From contig UQPD01000100.1 of assembly GCA_900542795.1 (NCBI GenBank), positions 1 to 9,690 on the forward strand: a stretch of DNA of 9,690 nucleotides. The letters are read 5' to 3'. The DNA comes from an uncultured Prevotella sp. (lineage in GTDB: Bacteria > Bacteroidota > Bacteroidia > Bacteroidales > Bacteroidaceae). A model generated the notes under the pieces. That model did not search any database and was not told the DNA's origin. It was given only the letters and a program-made list of their open reading frames with translations. This document shows, piece after piece, positions 1-7,400 of the stretch. Position numbers and translations under genes: made by a program. The first letter of the stretch is position 1. The number at the start of each line of letters is the position of its first letter.

Positions 1-50
1 TACGAGATTACTACGCGTCTCGTGGGCTCGGAGATGTGTATAAGAGACAG
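1..50 (+). other. Illumina Nextera i7 adapter remnant (not genomic)
   Basis: Bases 1-8 are the end of the P7 flow-cell sequence, 9-16 (TACTACGC) sit where the 8-base i7 index belongs, 17-31 are the Nextera read-2 primer part, and 32-50 (AGATGTGTATAAGAGACAG) are the Tn5 mosaic end. The order and spacing match the Nextera library construct exactly. The reverse complement of the index, GCGTAGTA, is, from memory, Nextera XT index N719. This is untrimmed library sequence at a contig end, so genomic sequence begins at 51. It must not be read as a resident Tn5/IS50 end. Confidence 0.98.
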
Positions 51-153
51 CATTTTTCATCCTTCACAGATGTTTAAAAAGCATTGAACTGTTGCAGATG
101 AAACACGCTTTGAAGTAAATAACAACAAAATAAATTAATCTAAAACAAAAAAC
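51..153 (+). promoter_or_regulatory. Truncated 5' leader of the LRR gene
   Basis: Only 103 genomic bases remain before the LRR start codon. The last 35 or so are A-rich with almost no G, typical of Bacteroidetes translation starts that lack a Shine-Dalgarno sequence. I see no TAnnTTTG promoter box here, so the promoter probably lies beyond the contig break created at the adapter junction. Confidence 0.45.
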
Positions 154-2643
154 ATGAAGAGAATTTTGCAATTAACTTTTTGCACGTTTTCTCACCAATG
201 CCTCTTACTGTTGGTGTGCTTAATGTGCGCATTGCCATCATGGGCCGACAAAACCTCGGGCAATGTCACTTACAAAATCGAGGGTGACAATGCTGTTGTT
301 ACAGGCTTAGCTGATGCAGCACTCAAAGCCATCACAATCCCCGGAGAGATTGAAGGACACAAAGTGGTGATTGGCAACCGCGCCTTTTCTTGGTGCGCAA
401 ACCTCACATCTGTCACAATGTCTAAGGGTGTAACCCGCATCGGATATGAAGCTTTTTACAATTGCTCAAGCCTTACAACTATTACCATCCCCGAAGGAGT
501 AACAAACATTGGCGATGGTGCATTTTGGCTTTGCTCTAACCTTGAGTCTGTAACAATTCCTGAGGGAGTAACAACTTTGGGATATAAAGCTTTTGCTAAC
601 TGCTCAAATCTTGCAACAATTACAATCCCTGAAAGGGTAACAAATATTGGAGATGAAGCTTTTTCGGGATGCTCAAAACTCACATCTATTAGCCTTCCCA
701 GTACCATTCAGAATTTAACCGGAAAAACTTTTGCCAACTGGTATGGAACCTTAAACGTAACGTCTAACGACCTTTCGTTCGAGAATGGCGCATTGTTCAA
801 CTCAAACAAGCAAAAGCTCATTGCCTATTGTTCTAATAGCAACAACTATGCTATTCCTAACAGCGTAACAAGCATTGGCAAGGGAGCCTTCTATGGTTGC
901 AACAACCTCAACACCCTTACAATTCCCGAGAATGTAACCGATATTGACACCGAAGCCTTCTCTAACTGCATCAACCTCACCACAGTTGCTATCCCTGCAA
1001 GTGTTACTCGCATAGGCGAAGGAGCTTTTCAAAAGTGTACAAAGCTCACTTCACTTACCATGCAAAATGGTGTAACCAATATCGAACGCTATGCTTTTTC
1101 AGGCTGCAAGCGTCTTGCCACAATTGCATTGCCCCAAGGTGTAAAAAATTTGGGAGACTATGCCTTTGATGGTTGCGCAAGCCTCACCTCCGTTACACTT
1201 CCCGAGGGACTAACCCACATCGGTATGGGAGCCTTTACCAACTGCGCTAAACTCAAGTCTATCAACATCCCCAGCAGTGTTAACGATTTAACTGGTAGAA
1301 CATTTGCCGACTGGTATGGAAACTTAACCGTTTCGTCAGCAAACTACACATTTGACAATGGCGTATTATACAATCAGAATAAGGAAAAAGTAATTGCCTA
1401 CTGTTCTGAAAACGACAGCTACGAAGTTCCCAACAGTGTAACATCTATCGGTGATGGTGCCTTCATGAATTGCGCCCACCTCACTTCAATTAAGCTTTAT
1501 AACAATGTTACAAGCATCGAAGATTGGGCTTTCGCAGGCTGCTCAGGTCTCCAATTCATTGAAATTCCAACCCATGTAAATAGCATCGGAAAATTTGCTT
1601 TCGACTATTGCACAGGTCTCACCTCTATAAACATTCCCGAAAACGTAAAGAACATCGGACAAGGTGCTTTCAACAAGTGCACCTCTCTCGCCACCGTTAC
1701 CATGTCTCAAGAAGTTACAGGCATTGAAAGTTGGGCTTTCTCAGGCTGTTCAAGCCTCACCTCTCTCATCATCGTAAAAGGTGTAACGGGCATTGGCGAC
1801 TATGCTTTTTACGACTGCTCAGGTCTTGTGTCTGTTACCATCCCCGAGAAAGTAACAAACATTGGCGACCATGCTTTTGTTGATTGTACTGCACTTACCG
1901 AAGTTACCTGCAAGGCAACCGTTGTGCCTAATAGCACCAATAGCTTCTCTGAAGACGGAACAATGCCCTCAGAGGTAAAACTTTATGTTCCTGCTGAAAG
2001 CCTCGATGCCTACAAAACCTCTCCTACTTGGAATATCTTCAACGAAATCGAATCGCTTTCTTACATTGCAATCAACATCTCTGCAGCTCAAAAAACAACC
2101 TACTGCAGCGACCAAGCACTCGACTTTACAAACACTACAGGCGTTAAAGCCTATATTGCTTCAGGCTTCAGTCCAAGCACAGGCATTGTGTTGCTTACAA
2201 GAGTTAAGAAAGTTCCTGCTGGCGTAGGTTTCATGCTCATTGGTAGTGAAGGAAAATACGACATCCCCTTCTGCGAAACAGACTTTAGCTACGCAAACTT
2301 GTTTGTTGGCACCGTGAGCGAAACAACCGTGTCTGGCACAGCTGCTGGCAAAAACAACTATGTGCTTGGCAATGGCAACGAAGGTGTGAAGTTCTATCTC
2401 GCCAACAACACCGTAGTTCCTGCTCACAAGGCTTACCTCAGCATTCCTGCTCCCATTATGGGCGCACCTACCAAAACCATAAGCTTTGCATTCGAAGACG
2501 ACGATACAACTACTGGCATCATCACAGTAAACGACATGATGAAAATAACCAACATCAAGGTCTATGGCATTGATGGTCGCCTCAAAAATGGCATTTCATC
2601 AGGTATCAACATTGTGAACGGCAAAAAGATCTACGTTAAATAA
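154..2643 (+). CDS. Secreted BspA-like leucine-rich repeat surface protein
   Basis: The 829-residue protein starts with a signal peptide (residues 1 to about 31: basic MKR, hydrophobic LLLLVCLMCAL, then PSWA before ADKTSG). Residues 77-596 carry 18 Treponema/BspA-type LRRs (LRR_5 family) of the form AF..C..L..I.IP..V..IG; their AF pairs lie 23 residues apart. Two 'island' inserts (about 191-244 and 382-435) with the pattern F-NG-LFN-K-K-IAYC separate blocks of repeats. Residues about 638-780 form a beta-rich domain common in Bacteroidales surface proteins (here TTYC...VKAYIASG...VPAGVGFML...VPAHKAYL). Residues about 800-829 (VYGIDGRL...GINIVNGKKIYVK) resemble a type IX secretion sorting tail. 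BspA relatives bind host proteins, mucins or other bacteria, so adhesion is plausible but the ligand is not readable. The start is fixed by the signal peptide and A-rich leader. A peptide gene follows after 18 nt. Confidence 0.93.
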   Translation: MKRILQLTFCTFSHQCLLLLVCLMCALPSWADKTSGNVTYKIEGDNAVVTGLADAALKAITIPGEIEGHKVVIGNRAFSWCANLTSVTMSKGVTRIGYEAFYNCSSLTTITIPEGVTNIGDGAFWLCSNLESVTIPEGVTTLGYKAFANCSNLATITIPERVTNIGDEAFSGCSKLTSISLPSTIQNLTGKTFANWYGTLNVTSNDLSFENGALFNSNKQKLIAYCSNSNNYAIPNSVTSIGKGAFYGCNNLNTLTIPENVTDIDTEAFSNCINLTTVAIPASVTRIGEGAFQKCTKLTSLTMQNGVTNIERYAFSGCKRLATIALPQGVKNLGDYAFDGCASLTSVTLPEGLTHIGMGAFTNCAKLKSINIPSSVNDLTGRTFADWYGNLTVSSANYTFDNGVLYNQNKEKVIAYCSENDSYEVPNSVTSIGDGAFMNCAHLTSIKLYNNVTSIEDWAFAGCSGLQFIEIPTHVNSIGKFAFDYCTGLTSINIPENVKNIGQGAFNKCTSLATVTMSQEVTGIESWAFSGCSSLTSLIIVKGVTGIGDYAFYDCSGLVSVTIPEKVTNIGDHAFVDCTALTEVTCKATVVPNSTNSFSEDGTMPSEVKLYVPAESLDAYKTSPTWNIFNEIESLSYIAINISAAQKTTYCSDQALDFTNTTGVKAYIASGFSPSTGIVLLTRVKKVPAGVGFMLIGSEGKYDIPFCETDFSYANLFVGTVSETTVSGTAAGKNNYVLGNGNEGVKFYLANNTVVPAHKAYLSIPAPIMGAPTKTISFAFEDDDTTTGIITVNDMMKITNIKVYGIDGRLKNGISSGINIVNGKKIYVK
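382..1941 (+). repeat. Higher-order tandem repeat inside the LRR gene (573-nt unit)
   Basis: The AF pairs that open each 23-residue LRR fall at residues 77, 100, 123, 146, 169, 245, then 268, 291, 314, 337, 360, 436, then 459, 482, 505, 528, 551 and 574. The first two sets of six have identical spacing, so residues 77-267 (nt 382-954) and 268-458 (nt 955-1527) are two copies of a 191-residue unit: five LRRs, a 53-residue insert and one LRR. The third set (from nt 1528) is six LRRs without the insert. The copies have diverged but stay in register, for example KTFANWYG against GRTFADWYG. Confidence 0.9.
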
Positions 2644-2661
2644 TAAACTGCGACATTGACT

Positions 2662-2838
2662 ATGAACAAAAAAACATACATTAAGCCGCTGACGCAGTCT
2701 GTTGAATTGTCGCAATCAAGCATCCTTTGCGCCTCTTTACCCGACGACTCTGACAAATTCCACAAGGTTGACACAGAGGATATTGAAGAAGGCGACGTTT
2801 CAAACCATCCGTTCGACAACTCATGGGACGTACTTTAA
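2662..2838 (+). CDS. 58-residue YIKP/CAS peptide (first copy), unknown function
   Basis: The reading frame opens 18 nt after the LRR stop codon. I chose ATG at 2662 over an in-frame TTG at 2656, because MNKKTYIKP matches the start of the second peptide gene at 3145-3321. The N-terminal half reads K-K-T-YIKP-L-T-Q-S-VEL, ending in ILCAS at residues 21-25. The C-terminal half is acidic and rich in D, E, N and S, ending near WDVL. It has no signal peptide, membrane segment or usable lipobox, and a single cysteine (C23). Short MKK-YI.P... proteins of this sort are frequent in Bacteroidales and usually annotated hypothetical. Position implies co-transcription with the LRR gene and a terminator hairpin follows 48 nt later. 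It could be a modified-peptide precursor, a small regulator or an accessory to its large neighbour; the sequence does not decide. Confidence 0.75.
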   Translation: MNKKTYIKPLTQSVELSQSSILCASLPDDSDKFHKVDTEDIEEGDVSNHPFDNSWDVL

Positions 2839-2886
2839 CCCCCATCGTATGGGGCTTCAAATAAAGAAGAACCAATCTCTCTAACT

Positions 2887-2956
2887 AAACACGGGCAATT
2901 ATCTATTCTTATCAGTTCTGTTGCTGAAATTGAATAGATAATTGCCCGTGTTTTTT
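2887..2956 (+). terminator. Long intrinsic terminator of the LRR/peptide unit
   Basis: A perfect 22-bp inverted repeat (2887-2908 with 2932-2953) encloses a 23-nt loop and runs into six T residues (2951-2956). The stem contains CACGGGCAATTATC and its complement. The loop may fold further through TCAG (2912-2915) and CTGA (2924-2927). Its place after the peptide gene and the T-run on the + strand mark it as the end of that transcript; the other side has no T-run for the - strand. Confidence 0.85.
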
Positions 2957-3029
2957 GGGCTCACTGAGAAAATTCTGTGTTTGACTAAATCTTACTCAAA
3001 TAAACCAACACAAAGTTTCCCTGTAATCT

Positions 3030-3072
3030 AAAAAGGCTCTAATAATCCAGCCAGATTATTAGAGCCTTTTTT
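3030..3072. terminator. Bidirectional intrinsic terminator between convergent units
   Basis: A perfect 18-bp inverted repeat (3030-3047 with 3054-3071) has a 6-nt loop (CAGCCA). The left arm begins with five A and the right arm ends in T, so transcripts from either strand end in a GC-containing stem (AGAGCC) followed by U. It should stop read-through from the + unit and end the four-gene operon on the - strand, 73 nt beyond its last stop codon. Confidence 0.85.
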
Positions 3073-3079
3073 GAAGGTA

Positions 3080-3133
3080 ACGAAGGGGGAGCTCGTTGCA
3101 TACAACAGCAAATAGTTTTTAGTCCCCCTTCGT
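3080..3133 (-). other. Stem-loop in the 3' end of the operon transcript
   Basis: An 11-bp inverted repeat (3080-3090 with 3123-3133; ACGAAGGGGGA and its complement) encloses a 32-nt loop that contains a smaller GTTG/CAAC hairpin (3095-3106). In the - strand transcript it starts 11 nt after the stop codon of the last peptide gene and is not followed by a U-run, so it is not itself a terminator. It could protect the 3' end of the message or be an independent small element. Confidence 0.6.
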
Positions 3134-3144
3134 GTTAATGTTTT

Positions 3145-3321
3145 TTATTCATCGTCCGAATAGTCCCAAGGTACTTGTCCACTCCACCCATTGGTCATAG
3201 GTGTAATGCCTTCTTCAGCATTACCAGGTTTTACAGTTATTTCAGGACTTGATGCACAAATAATGGGCATTTCGCTTGCCAAGTCAATAATTGTCATAGA
3301 CGGCTTTATATATTGTCTCAT
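3145..3321 (-). CDS. 58-residue YIKP/CAS peptide (second copy), unknown function
   Basis: The frame starts with ATG at 3321-3319, overlapping the TGA stop of the 379-residue gene (ATGA), and ends at TAA 3147-3145. The product begins MRQYIKPSM, has IIDL at residues 11-14 and IICAS at 20-24, and ends PWDYSDDE. It has the same length (58) as the peptide encoded at 2662-2838. YIKP, a (V/I)(E/D)L triplet, (L/I)CAS, an acidic second half and a WD pair near the end are shared, with a one-residue length difference between YIKP and CAS. It has no signal peptide or membrane segment and one cysteine. The 4-base overlap implies translational coupling to the cohesin-like gene. Presence of a recognisable homologue in the same window, at the same place in its unit, makes it a real gene despite its size. 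Function is unknown. Confidence 0.8.
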   Translation of the reverse strand: MRQYIKPSMTIIDLASEMPIICASSPEITVKPGNAEEGITPMTNGWSGQVPWDYSDDE

Positions 3322-4457
3322 CTTACTGTTACTCTTTTATTGTTAACTACATAAACTCCTGGTTGCAATCCTTTCAATGCATCCTTAGCCTTAACTTTCG
3401 AACGGATAAGAATGCCCGATGCACTGTATACATCCACTCTTGCTGAGCTTTCGCCGGTAATGTCATCAATTCCTGTAATTGCACCAAAGTCAAACTTTAA
3501 TTGGCTGAATGCTATATCCTGCTTATTTAAATAGCAGCGATAAGGATTGATTGTAATGTTTTGCCCTTTAGCAACTTGATAGAATCCTAATCCATCAATT
3601 TCTTGGTTTTGCATTACGTAAGCACCTTCAGGTACTTTTGAGTCTACATAAACTCCTGTGAGGTAGGGAGTTGAATAAGAATCGTTCAAACCGCAATAAT
3701 TACCATTCAGATGATAGGTACCAGGTGTACCACGCACGATGTAAGGAGTGTTAGCTTGAGCTTCTTCTACCTTTTCAAGTTGAATGCTCGAACCATTTAA
3801 TCCCGTACAATTGTACACTTCGAATCCTGATTGCGGAACAAAGCTAAAAGGCACTATCAAGGTTCCGATACCTAAAGGAGACAACGTATAACTTACTCCA
3901 GGAAAATCTGTACCACCTGTTACGGTAACTTGAGAATATTCCACATGGTCTAAGTCGTCTGCACTGATTCCACTGGCATCTTTCTTTACGAAACGAGCAC
4001 CATCCATCTGAATAGCATACGTACCATTGTAGGTTTCTGGGTCAGCCACAAGACCGATAGTGAAAAGTTCAGTACATTCGTTGCCATCTTCATCATCGGG
4101 ATAATAATTCTCGTTTTGCGACGAGGTACTGATGATTTTTAGCAAAGTGGGGTCAGGCATATTACAGTTAATGGTGTGTGTGCTTGAGGCACGCACTGAA
4201 AGATTGATATCTTTCACCCATTCTCTACCTTTCTTTACCAAGTTAATGCGAAAACCGCGAGGTAAGGTAAACTCCATATTAAATGCCGTGTAGTCTACAT
4301 CAGGATTTTTTTCGTAAACGGTCATGTATGTAACCGTTTTTCCATCGGCTGTAAACTTCATTTCAGCATCCGTCCACACTTGCAGTTTGCTTGATTGCGC
4401 AAAAGCAAAGAATGGAGCCAATGCCCAAAGAAGCATAATCCACTGTTTTATTTTCAT
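3318..4457 (-). CDS. Secreted protein with cohesin-like region and sorting-like tail
   Basis: The 379-residue product has a signal peptide (MKIKQWIMLLWALAPFFAFA, cleavage before or after Q21). Residues about 24-181 look like a cohesin/carbohydrate-binding-type beta-sandwich: Y-TAFNMEFTLPRGFRIN (56-72), HTINCNMPDPTLLKIISTS (94-112) and TELFTIGLVADPETYNGTY (129-147) follow the order seen in Bacteroidales cohesin-like modules. Residues about 188-323 are an 'ATYY-like' beta domain (GTLIVPFSFV...NTPYIVRGTPGTY...VPEGAYVMQ...YRCYL), related in layout to residues 638-780 of the LRR protein. Residues about 338-379 (VDVYSASGILIRS...LQPGVYVVNNKRVTVR) resemble a type IX secretion sorting tail. It overlaps the dockerin gene upstream and the peptide gene downstream by 4 bases each. 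Likely role: surface-anchored or secreted binding partner. The cohesin assignment is by pattern only and is the least certain part. Confidence 0.88.
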   Translation of the reverse strand: MKIKQWIMLLWALAPFFAFAQSSKLQVWTDAEMKFTADGKTVTYMTVYEKNPDVDYTAFNMEFTLPRGFRINLVKKGREWVKDINLSVRASSTHTINCNMPDPTLLKIISTSSQNENYYPDDEDGNECTELFTIGLVADPETYNGTYAIQMDGARFVKKDASGISADDLDHVEYSQVTVTGGTDFPGVSYTLSPLGIGTLIVPFSFVPQSGFEVYNCTGLNGSSIQLEKVEEAQANTPYIVRGTPGTYHLNGNYCGLNDSYSTPYLTGVYVDSKVPEGAYVMQNQEIDGLGFYQVAKGQNITINPYRCYLNKQDIAFSQLKFDFGAITGIDDITGESSARVDVYSASGILIRSKVKAKDALKGLQPGVYVVNNKRVTVR

Positions 4458-7400
4458 TTTCTTGTTTTTAATCGTTTTCTAATTGGTCTTTTTTTCGAAG
4501 TCGATAAGTATACATCTTGCATCATCACCACATCAAGTGCGTCAATCTTACCATCGGCATTCATATCGGCAGCAGTGGCATTGATGTAAGTTTGTTTATC
4601 GCCCAAATAGTAGTTAATAGTAAGCACAGCATCGAGTGCATCAACCACTTCATCAGAATTAGCATCACCCATTTTGCAAGTGTTGAGCGAGGCTTCAGCT
4701 ATCAAGTCTTTAGTTTCGACATTGCCAGCAGAGTCAGTGGCTAAGGTGCAGAAGGCATATTCCATTCCTGGATAGATTCGGAAGTCTATAGCTGAAGAAT
4801 CTGTTTCAGCTACATGTTCCCAATTTGTACCCTTACCATACTGCACATAGAGAGTTTGTTTCCAAATGCCCGACTTTTCGTCTTTTCCTTCAAAATGGAT
4901 AGTGACAAGTGTGTCACATTTTGAAACAACATCTTTCACGCGACTTTGGGGCTTTATATCGTCCACTACATTCGTCCACGTTGGTGTAAGAATAGGATCG
5001 TTTTCATCGAACACAATAGATGCGCGGTTGGCTATTGCAGTACCATCAGCAAATGTATTGTTTAGTGCGATGTCAAAGGCAACTTCACCAATACCCGATA
5101 TTCCATCATAATTAACAGGAAGGAAACCTTGCATTACATCATTGGTTGGCTCCATGGTCATGGGGTCGATAGAGGTGAAGGTCCAAGTGGCGATACCTTT
5201 GAAACTGTCATATTTTCCTTCCACTTGTGCAATAGCGTTGATAGATGGACGCATATCAACAGTTTTTACAAAACGTTGCTCACCATCAAGCGTTATCACC
5301 TTTTCGCCAATTTTAATGCTTGTAGGTTTGTAGCTATTTAGGTCGAAATAGTGAGCATTGAGTGTATCTTTCACTTCAACAACGTGAGCTGATGCCGTAG
5401 CAAATTCAGGATCGTTTTCAAATTCAATTCGATAGTTCATATTTTGCACTTCGGCAGTCATAAACTTGCTTCCCGATTCAGCTGTATAACCATAGATATC
5501 GTTCGGGTCGAGAGAATTAACAGGCTCTGAAGCACCACCTCCTGGCGGTGGAGGACAGTTCTTATTTGGACGTATCTTATCGCAATCTTCTACATTATAT
5601 ACATGTTCCATATCCCATTCATCCAACATCTCATTTCCCTCACACATTCTTGCTTTATAGCTCCGAATTGTCTCGAATGGAGTGCAGCTTTCTTTCGAGT
5701 TTCTTCTAACCGCACGAACCTTCGATGAAGATGATACGTTATCCAAATTCTCAGGATACCATACGTATAAATAAGCCTTAGATGTAGCCTTCATTGAAAT
5801 GGAAAGAACCTCTTCCATGCCAGGTCGTAGATTTACAGGAATTTGAAGCATGTGCAAAACAGGATAACCATCAATATAGTCATTATCTGTACTTTTAACA
5901 AAAAACATCTTATCACCCGAAATAGGTGCATTTTGTTCTTTCAAATCTTCAATTTGCTTCAAATAGGGCTGCGGAATCGTTTTACGGAAAAATTGCATCA
6001 AGTCAGCACCCTTTACATCCACTCGAATGAGGTCGTCTGGCGTTTGCGTATAGATACAAACAGGCACATTCATGTCATAAACAGACATGTTTCCTTCATT
6101 CTTAAGTTTGATAGTATAAGTGTTGCTAGTTGTACGTAGATAGTTAGAGGCAAAAGTCACATTTCCTTTAATGGTAATAGGACGTGCTTTTTCCACCTTA
6201 ATGCATTGGGCTACCGTCTTAGCGTCCTCTTTGAAATTGAAGGTCAAATCATAGGGTCCAATCGGCAAATCTTTAAAGTTGAATCTTACTGCCAAGCGAG
6301 AATCACTAATATGAGTAATGCTGTCAGCCAGAATATCTTGTGCTGCATTCAATGTAACGCTTTCCAATTGATTGAAGCCGTTTCCTTGGAATGTAATGGT
6401 ACTTGGACCTCCATTTCCTACCACATGCACGTCTTGACTCACCACATCGTATTTGTCCAAATGGATATAATCGAGGGTCAAATTACGCTGTGAACCACTC
6501 ACATCGTGTACGCCCACATAGTAAGTGCCTTTTTCCCAAGTGTGACAGCCATCATAATTGATGGATTTATCGCCAGAGGCAGCATAGACTTCCTTACCGC
6601 TAGGTGAGAATACCTGTATAGAAGTGGCCTGACTACTTCTAAAAGCAATGCTATCACCTTCTTCGGCTTTCAATTCAAACCATCGGATGACATTGTTGCG
6701 AGGGCTGTCGAAGGTTTGCGAAGACTGAATTGGTTCCATGTCTGCCAAATCTCTACTCACCTTATAATCCGTAAAAGCTGCAGATGATTCCGTGATGCGT
6801 CCTGCGGCATCAAATGTACGGAGGTGGAAATCATTTCGTGCATAGAGCATCGGAACACCAGCCTTGTCCACCTCAAAGGTGAACGAACTGCTGCGGAATG
6901 GCTCTGAGGTTACAGGCAAAAGTTGCATTAGCTTTAGTGGGTCAACACGTTGTAACAAATCGGTGCGTACTGCGTTTTCTTCATTATCATTGAGCCAATA
7001 GTCGTAACGAGTAATGCCGTTACCACCTAAGGGCGTCTTCATGAAGAATACAGAACTGGCTTTTGAGGTAATGCCATTTTCGGTAACCATCATAAAGCTA
7101 ATTTGGTGCAAACCATCAGCAAGGGTGGAAAGGTCGAGGTCGAAGTGGAACAAACCATTCTTGTAAACTCCTGCTTCATTTTGATGACTGCTTCCATCCA
7201 CAGAATAGTAGCATTTCATCGATGCATACTCCTGCGGTGTCATTGTTCGATAGAAGTAGGTTTCGCGCATGCCTGTAGCTGCACCACTGGGTGTAACGGT
7301 TAACACTTGCAACTTGTGGATGCCAGGTGTCATGCCTGCTGCGTCAAGCTCCCAGTGCAGAAGTCCATTGCGGGTTGCCACGGCTTCTTGCTTATAAAGT

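Larger units (their letters stand above)
2839..3144. other. Convergent intergenic region, no gene
   Basis: This 306-base stretch between the two peptide genes contains the three inverted repeats listed separately and no convincing reading frame. The roughly 70 bases between the first two terminators (2957-3029) hold only a weak imperfect inverted similarity (TTCTGTGTTTG near 2973 against CAACACAAAG near 3007) that I do not assign a role. Confidence 0.7.

Noticed and set aside
32..50. Tn5/IS50 mosaic end suggesting a resident transposon
   Set aside because: It is joined to a sequencing primer, index and P7 end, so it comes from library preparation rather than the genome.
51..153. Promoter for the LRR gene (ACGCTTTG near 106-113)
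   Set aside because: It lacks the TA of the TAnnTTTG box and has no spaced upstream element.
456..1032. Antisense reading frames within the LRR gene
   Set aside because: They mirror the repetitive LRR codons, have no leader or signal peptide, and lie fully inside a well-supported gene.
2718..2740. Lipobox-like ILCAS in the first YIKP peptide (also IICAS in the second)
   Set aside because: There is no hydrophobic signal segment before the cysteine, and the residues at -3 to -1 do not fit a lipoprotein cleavage site.
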